Source: Cryptomeria japonica (lineage: Eukaryota > Streptophyta > Pinopsida > Cupressales > Cupressaceae). Taken from it: DNA of 64,000 nt. The notes below the pieces were generated by a model. That model was not told the origin of the DNA and did no database searches. It worked only from the letters and a program-made list of their open reading frames with translations. Shown piece by piece: positions 58,691-64,000 of this stretch (the first letter of the stretch is position 1; the number at the start of each line of letters is the position of its first letter). The position numbers were made by a program, and so were the translations under genes. Location: positions 329,368,802 through 329,432,801 of the forward strand of contig NC_081413.1 in the NCBI RefSeq assembly GCF_030272615.1, in the 5' to 3' direction.

Positions 58691-59008
58691 AAATCTCATC
58701 GGGGAGGGAAAGTGCCCTGGCCTATTTGAAATAGTACCTATTTGAGGGGGACCATGGCACCCAAGACACCCTAGTTCGGACAGGGGCAGCCCAAGCGTCC
58801 TTGTTCTCCCACAATAGGGCCAACAAGCATGAAATTAAGGCATAGTCCCAAGATGTGGTCCACTCAGCCATGCAGCCAGGTGACATCAAATTTGAGGTAA
58901 AAAGGACCAAAACATACCTATGGGAGAATTAGGATGGGACATGCTAAAGTAGGAGAACAAAATAAAATGAGGTGTGAATTGTACAAGGTTACAATTTATG
59001 ATGTTACA

Positions 59009-59330
59009 ATTTCATCATTTCTTTCATCTTATTTACTCATTTCCTAGTTGAAATGTGTTGAAATGAAAACCTAGCCTAGAGACATAAGCCAAGATCCAAA
59101 TCAATATCATTCATTGAAGGAAATAGCCAACAAGATCCAACTTTGGTTCTAAAAGAGAGTTGGATGTTGTGTATGATTTCTTCCTCTTTTTCATTTGATT
59201 TGATTTGATATGTAATAACTAGGCAAATTGATAGGAAATCGATATTATTCAGTATAAATAGACATAGATAGAGCAAATTGTAGACAAGTAAGTATGGATA
59301 TGGAAAAGAGATGTAGAAAGAAACCTGCAG
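59009..59330. other. Spacer between elements F and H
   Basis: About 320 bases without a gene. It contains a TATAAATAG box on the plus strand (59256-59264) that is not clearly tied to any reading frame. Confidence 0.5.
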
Positions 59331-60970
59331 TGTCGTAAATTTTACACCCTTAATTAGGGTTCCAATTCCACACTTATGTTAGCACCCACCTTAGTGTGTC
59401 CCATTGCATATTATAGTTATAAGGCTCCTTTAGGCATTTCATTATTAATTTAATTAAATCTAAAGTCCTCTCTCAACAATTCACATATTATAAAATTGGG
59501 CCCTTAACCCTAGGTGTGCCCCTTTTTATTTTATTTTTAATTAATTTTAATAATGTCCTAATTTCAATCTTCAAAGAACATTTTTGCATATCTAAACACC
59601 TTGGATTGAACTACCATGTTGGATTTGACTTTATAATCATGATATCTCGCATCACTACAAAATTGGAAAAAGTCGACCGAACCAGAATGATACCATTCTG
59701 GTCCCATACTTTTTCCCCCAAATTTTGGGAGCTTAATTTGGTGGTATTATAATGTTCAAATCCTACTTCGTGTCAATTTTTATTAATTCTAATTTGGCCT
59801 ATTATCGAAATTAAAGTTAGGGTTTCATATATATAGCCTTTTCTTTCACTCATTTAAGGATCTGAATCTAGCAATTAAAGGAGATCCTTGTGAAGTGAAA
59901 GTACAGATTTTATGTGAAGTCTACAATTAGTAAATTACCATTAATCAACACTTGTATCATTCATGGAAGCTTTAGGATATATTGAAGAATAATAAGGAGA
60001 TCGCCGACTATTGATTGGCTTGCACCTCTTCCTTAGGATTTGGCATGGTTTCATGTTATTTTCATATCTCTATTTAAGTTTTAGATCTATACAACATCAA
60101 TTTTCAAATTTGCATTATTTCTTTAGATCTACATTGCATTTGTGATTTGAAGCATTTACATTATTATTCATTTTAGGTTTTTTACTCAAAACATAGGGTA
60201 GAACTCTAGTTTGTATTTAGCTCATAAGAATCTTAGAAGCACAAGATTCTAGGGCACACACACATTTCCAAAATAATATCGGCTATTTGTGGAGGTGAAA
60301 ACCACCAAAACAAGGGGTTTGACTAAGGCAAAACCCTATATAGCCACAAACACACCATTTTCCAGCTTGTAGGTCCAGTCACAAGTTTCTGTCAAAGTAG
60401 GCAATTTCTAGGAGATCTCAACGAACAGGTATAGACTCATTATCAAAAATTGTACTTAGTTTTTAGGGACTAGGGCACCCCTCGCACTACTCCTCCATGA
60501 CCAGGGTGCTCCTCGCCTTGGTCCTCCTTATTTGGCTCCAGATTTGGTAGGCTTATCTTAGACAAACTTAGAAACAAATCCCCCAATTTGCAGCTCAATT
60601 CAGTCTCAAAGACCAGGGTGCCCAACACCTTGGTCATATCAATTCAATCTCAATTTCTGATTACAGGAGCACATCAAAATTTCATTCTCAGATCTTTACT
60701 TTTTATCTCAATTCAGTTACTACATCAGTCTATTATTACTGTTGTTATAGTCACATTTGTTCATCCTATTAGCATAGCTTTGCATTATCCTACATTTATC
60801 ATATTCCCTTTCATATCAGCGAAGGGATAGAAACCCTAAAAGAATCCCTAGACTCTCTTTCACAAGATTTATTCAAAGAGGATTACTCCTTTAGGTGCTT
60901 TCATATTCCAATGTTTAGATGAAAGTGGGATTAGGTCCTAAACTACCTGATTCCATTTTCATCCATCACA
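59331..60970 (+). repeat. Element H: 5' LTR
   Basis: Starts TGTCGTAAATTTTACACC and ends CCATCACA before TTTTGGTGAACCC. It has a TATATATAG box near 59832. No second copy in the window. Confidence 0.6.
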
Positions 60971-60973
60971 TTT

Positions 60974-60990
60974 TGGTGAACCCTACATTC
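60974..60990 (+). other. Element H: probable primer-binding site
   Basis: TGGTGAACCCTACATTC three bases inside the LTR end. Shares TGGTGAAC with element F. Confidence 0.6.
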
Positions 60991-61279
60991 TTACACTTGC
61001 ATTAATTCTAATTTTCATCTTTAGATCTGATTTGTATGTACTTAAACATTCATGTTGAAATCATTTCTTAAACATATAGTTGATGCACTTTTACTAATTG
61101 TATTGGTTAGTTCATATGATTGCACTTAGTTAATCACATTATTGCTTCATTGCTTAGACATTCAATTTACTTTCTTTGCTTGCATTGTATAAAAAAGAGG
61201 ACATTTTCAAATATTTTCATGTTCTCAAAAAAAATTTGAGGCACCACCACAAACCCCATTCCATGTCATCAATATTAGG

Positions 61280-62497
61280 ATGACACGTCGATCATATGTG
61301 CACCATCATAGCTTCTTAGACTTTCTTCTTACACTTCACCCCCTTCCTAACGATCCTACTTAGGACATTTTGAGGAAAGAAGATGATTTCAATAACACCT
61401 TTATTAATGCTCTCCCTCTTAAATATGAAACATTAATAAATAGTGATATTCCTTCTCCCAAAATTGGTCCTACCTATTAGGACATCAAAGTGCAAGGAGA
61501 TATTTTTAACACTTTCTCAATGATCTCCCTATTTGGGATGAACCATTGGACAATGATGTTGATTATTAATTTGTCCTTCCTCCATGAAATTACCTTGGTG
61601 AAAGAGGATGATATTGTGGTAAAAGAGGGTGATATTATTTATAATTCCCTTAATAACACTTCACCTCCCCAAATTGGCTCTACTCATGAGGGCACCCTAG
61701 TTCAAGAAGAGATTGTTAATATTTCTTTCAAAGATCTATCTCTCAAGGATGAAGCTTTGAAGAGTAATTTTGATCCTTCTCCTAGAGTGTACCTCCCCCA
61801 TTTGGATCCTTTGGTGATAGAGGATGATATGATGGATACCTTTCCTAGTCACACTATACCCTCTTTCAATAGCCTTCCCTCTAGGGATGAAGTATTATTG
61901 ACTAGTGCTAGTCCCTTTCCCAAAATTGACCTTATCCATGATAACATTTTGGTGCAAGAAGAGACTATCAACACTTCTTTCAATAATCCCCATCATATGA
62001 ATGATGTTGATTCTTCTCCTAAAATGTACACCCCTTCTAAGGATACTTTGGAACAAGAGAATGATCTTAGGTTACAATGTTTTAATATCATTAATACTCC
62101 CCGCTATCAAGATTTCCCTTTCATTCGATCCCAAGAAAATCCTATTCATGAAGAAATGTTTAAGGTTGATAATCATCTTTATGAACAACTTGATGATTTC
62201 AGCTCTGCTAGACCTTCCTCAAGTATTCCCAAACCATCTTTTATTAATATAATACATGTGAATGGTTATGAAACACCTAATAAACCCCTCTTCACAGTTC
62301 AAGATACTACTCCTCCAAATTCTCAACCTCTCAACAAGCCTCTTTTTGTGGTTCAAGGTGGTTATAGTGATGATGCTTTTTGCACTCCTAACAAACCAAT
62401 TAGTATTGTGCAAGGGGGTTATCCCACTAAGAGTCCTTATGAGTATTTCCAAATAAATCACTCGGCAGAGTTACAATTCAATTGGCCACACATATAA
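61280..62497 (+). pseudogene. Element H: repeat-rich ORF in gag position
   Basis: From ATG 61280 (MTRRSYVHHHSFLDFLLTLH) the frame has TAG at 61361 and 61478, then a long open part to 62497 with a local frameshift near 61520. Much of it is a degenerate repeat of about 35-40 residues: (T)LVQEE.(V/I)N.SF, then D.SP..YLPH.D.L and (E)DD..DTF. Later comes a second repeat type, NKPLFTVQ / NKPLFVVQGGY / NKPISIVQGGYP. No capsid motif or zinc knuckle is visible. It lies upstream of protease in gag position, but I cannot assign a function. Confidence 0.6.
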
Positions 62498-63438
62498 TAC
62501 GAGGAACAATAGGCAACCTAATCCTCCTTAGGTTATTCCTTCTTCTCTTCCTACTTCTCAACCAATACTTCCACAAGCACCTTATTTATCACAACATCTT
62601 GGTAAAGAGTATGATCTTATTGAACAAATTAAAGCCACTCCTTCTAATATATCTCTTTGAGATTTAATTCTAACTTCATCCACACATCATGGAATATTAC
62701 AAGATTCTTTAAAGAACTTATATGTCCCACCTATAGTGATACCTGATAATATGGCTTCTTTGATTGATCCTATGAAAGAACCTAAAGGTCAAATTGTGTT
62801 TTCATAAGATGAGCTATCTTCAAAGGAGGTTCAAAATAAATATGATCCTCTTATGATTGTTGTTCTTATCAATGGTAACGCTATAAGAAGAACCTTAGTG
62901 GATAATAGAATTGCCCTTAATGTTTGTAGCATTGATTTATTGCATAAGATTAATGTGGATCCCTCTCTTATTCAACCTGATTCTCTTTCTATTCGTGGCT
63001 TTGACAATGTTTCTATAAATTATTTAGGTACTATAACCTTTCCTATTAAGGTAGGACCTGTTATTTTACCTACACCTATCCAAGTCATGCCTGATATTCT
63101 TACTTGCAATCTTCTCTTAGGACGACCTTAGCTTCACAGTATGCAAGTTATCCCTTCCACTCTTCATCATAGCATTAAATTCATTTATAACAATAAGAAG
63201 TATACTTTGCATGTTGATAGTAACTTACAAGCTTGTTTGAAAACTTAATCTAATTCTAAATCTTATCCACCTTCTTCTAATTCTTCTACTACTCAAGTTG
63301 AAACACCATCTCCTCCTAAATATACTTCCTTGTCTGAATAGGTAATCTTAGATGATGATTGGGGGTCATTAGATTTTACACTTACCTTTATAGGAGAATA
63401 TAAAGTCCCACCAATAGAACCTAAGACTAAAAAGGAAG
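62498..63438 (+). pseudogene. Element H: protease region
   Basis: Reads YDLIEQIKATPSNISL (equivalent to VVEQLKRTNAQIS in B), then 62853-63131: VVLINGNAIRRTLVDNRIAL, SIRGFDNVSINYLGTITFPI and ILTCNLLLGRP. The active site reads Asp-Asn-Arg where Asp-Asn-Gly is usual, a single G-to-A change. TAG codons at several points and a frameshift near 63430 break it. Confidence 0.82.
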
Positions 63439-64000
63439 ATGATATGGTGGAAACTAAGAAGCAACCTACCTTGTCTAAAAAACAGTAACAATTTTGTGGT
63501 TTATTCTAATTCAAACAATTATTTAAAATCTTATTCTAACTCATCTAATTATGATATTGATACCTATGAGTCCCCACCATCTCTTTCAAACATGGCATCC
63601 CTTTATGGTTCAAGTTTTCATATTTTAGCTAAAAGTGGATATAATAGCAATGGTTGTGTCATAAATGAACAAAGGATTAAGGTTCCTTTAGAAAATAACA
63701 TATGTGAAGCCTCATTTGGACTTGGATATAATCCTTCATAGCCCACCAAAGCATCTTGAAGACCATCTCTCAGTTTTAATTCTATATTTAGCATTGATGA
63801 TGACTTCATCTCAATTAGATCATCATCTACATCTCTCATCACTCATCCCACTCATAAGTAAATTATAATGATTGACATATCTCTTTAAGAATCTCCCCAA
63901 GAGATTGACAATCCCATTTATGAGGCTTTACCTTTTATTCATTCCAATTCCCCCCCTTATAGAAATGAGGCCCTAATGAATTATACTTGTCCCTCTCCTA
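63439..64000 (+). pseudogene. Element H: G-patch-like segment and following linker
   Basis: 63610-63739 reads SSFHILAKSGYNSNGCVINE, QRIKVPLE and ASFGLGYNPS, which fits a worn G-patch: a hydrophobic pair, a Gly-aromatic step, a middle Gly, and a final GLGY. It lies after protease, as in B. After a stop at 63739 decayed coding sequence continues to the window end (ESPQEIDNPIYEALPF). Confidence 0.6.

Larger units (their letters stand above)
8988..59008 (-). mobile_element. Element F: old LTR retrotransposon hosting most of the window
   Basis: Two long similar sequences in the same direction flank 14-49 kb: 8988-9904 plus 13613-14020, and 48993-50034 plus 58691-59008. The left copy has a purine tract (AAAGTGGGGGA on the minus strand) on its inner side. 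The right copy has a TGG primer-type sequence on its inner side. This is the arrangement of 3' LTR and 5' LTR of one minus-strand element. Its own interior is only about 14021-16010 and 47498-48974, roughly 3.5 kb, with no recognisable pol, so it looks like a non-autonomous (LARD-like) or internally deleted element. I could not find a matching target duplication at the outer ends (GTTTA left, ATTTC right), so a chance pair or rearrangement is not excluded. Confidence 0.6.
48993..59008 (-). repeat. Element F: 5' LTR, split by element E
   Basis: Pieces 48993-50034 and 58691-59008 line up with the left F LTR. The outer edge reads GTTACA at 59008. Confidence 0.68.
59331..64000 (+). mobile_element. 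Element H: Gypsy-type retrotransposon, 5' part, cut by window end
   Basis: 5' LTR (59331-60970), primer site, a repeat-rich ORF in gag position, protease, and a G-patch-like segment up to the window edge. LTR edges and primer site resemble those of element F (TGTCGTAAATTTTACACC start; TTTTGGTGAAC after the LTR), so F may be a relative in the opposite direction. No RT reached. Confidence 0.75.

Noticed and set aside
59256-59264. TATAAATAG as promoter of a host gene
   Set aside because: No reading frame follows that is not part of element H.

Overview
The window is plant nuclear DNA made almost entirely of transposable elements. I see no intact single-copy host gene, rRNA, tRNA or CRISPR. Ty3/Gypsy elements of the Tat type (dual RNase H, antisense plant-mobile-domain gene), Ty1/Copia elements with tRNA-Met primer sites, an hAT transposase, a TRIM, deep nesting and many CAG-to-TAG type stops all suggest a large, heavily methylated seed-plant genome. 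A conifer is plausible, but this is inference and nothing in the sequence fixes the species.

Layout. 1-4470: 5' part of a minus-strand Gypsy element (A): decayed gag, leader with a TGCGCTA motif array, primer site, 5' LTR. It sits in a decayed plus-strand Copia pol (4471-6520) with a probable LTR remnant to about 7140. 7141-8987: AT-rich, no gene. 8988-59008: one old minus-strand LTR element (F), opened up by later insertions. Its 3' LTR (8988-14020) is split by element G (9905-13607), a 3.7 kb unit with about 430 bp inverted ends and a 5-bp target duplication. Its interior (14021-48974) is split by an hAT transposon (about 16011-47497). The hAT transposase gene is split by a 344-bp TRIM (138-bp LTRs, duplication CAGCG). 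The TRIM is split inside its primer-binding site by a Tat-type Gypsy element B (17654-34950, minus strand). The hAT 3' part holds element C (about 37.6-47.08 kb; unknown coiled-coil ORF, palindrome-rich flanks), itself carrying a 1.1 kb element with a 310-bp hairpin (45416-46551). The F 5' LTR (48993-59008) is split by a Copia-type element E (50035-58690), whose gag holds a 2.2 kb solo LTR (53496-55706). 59331-64000: 5' part of another Gypsy-type element, H, on the plus strand and cut by the window end.

How parts fit. B reads right to left: LTR, primer site, leader, gag, protease, G-patch, linker, RT, RNase H, second RNase H, integrase, then a convergent plus-strand plant-mobile-domain gene with one predicted intron, purine tract, LTR. 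None of the proteins looks functional: frameshifts and in-frame stops occur throughout and catalytic residues are altered.

Most unusual signals: (1) A, B, C and F each carry their own array of short, mostly CpG-bearing, near-palindromic motifs in non-coding flanks or a predicted intron; (2) an antisense gene in B holds one frame for about 610 codons yet contains 17 stops, 13 of them TAG; (3) G looks like two inverted retrotransposon LTR ends acting as a transposon; (4) an LTR that is a near-perfect hairpin; (5) a G-patch domain after protease in both Gypsy elements where that region is visible.
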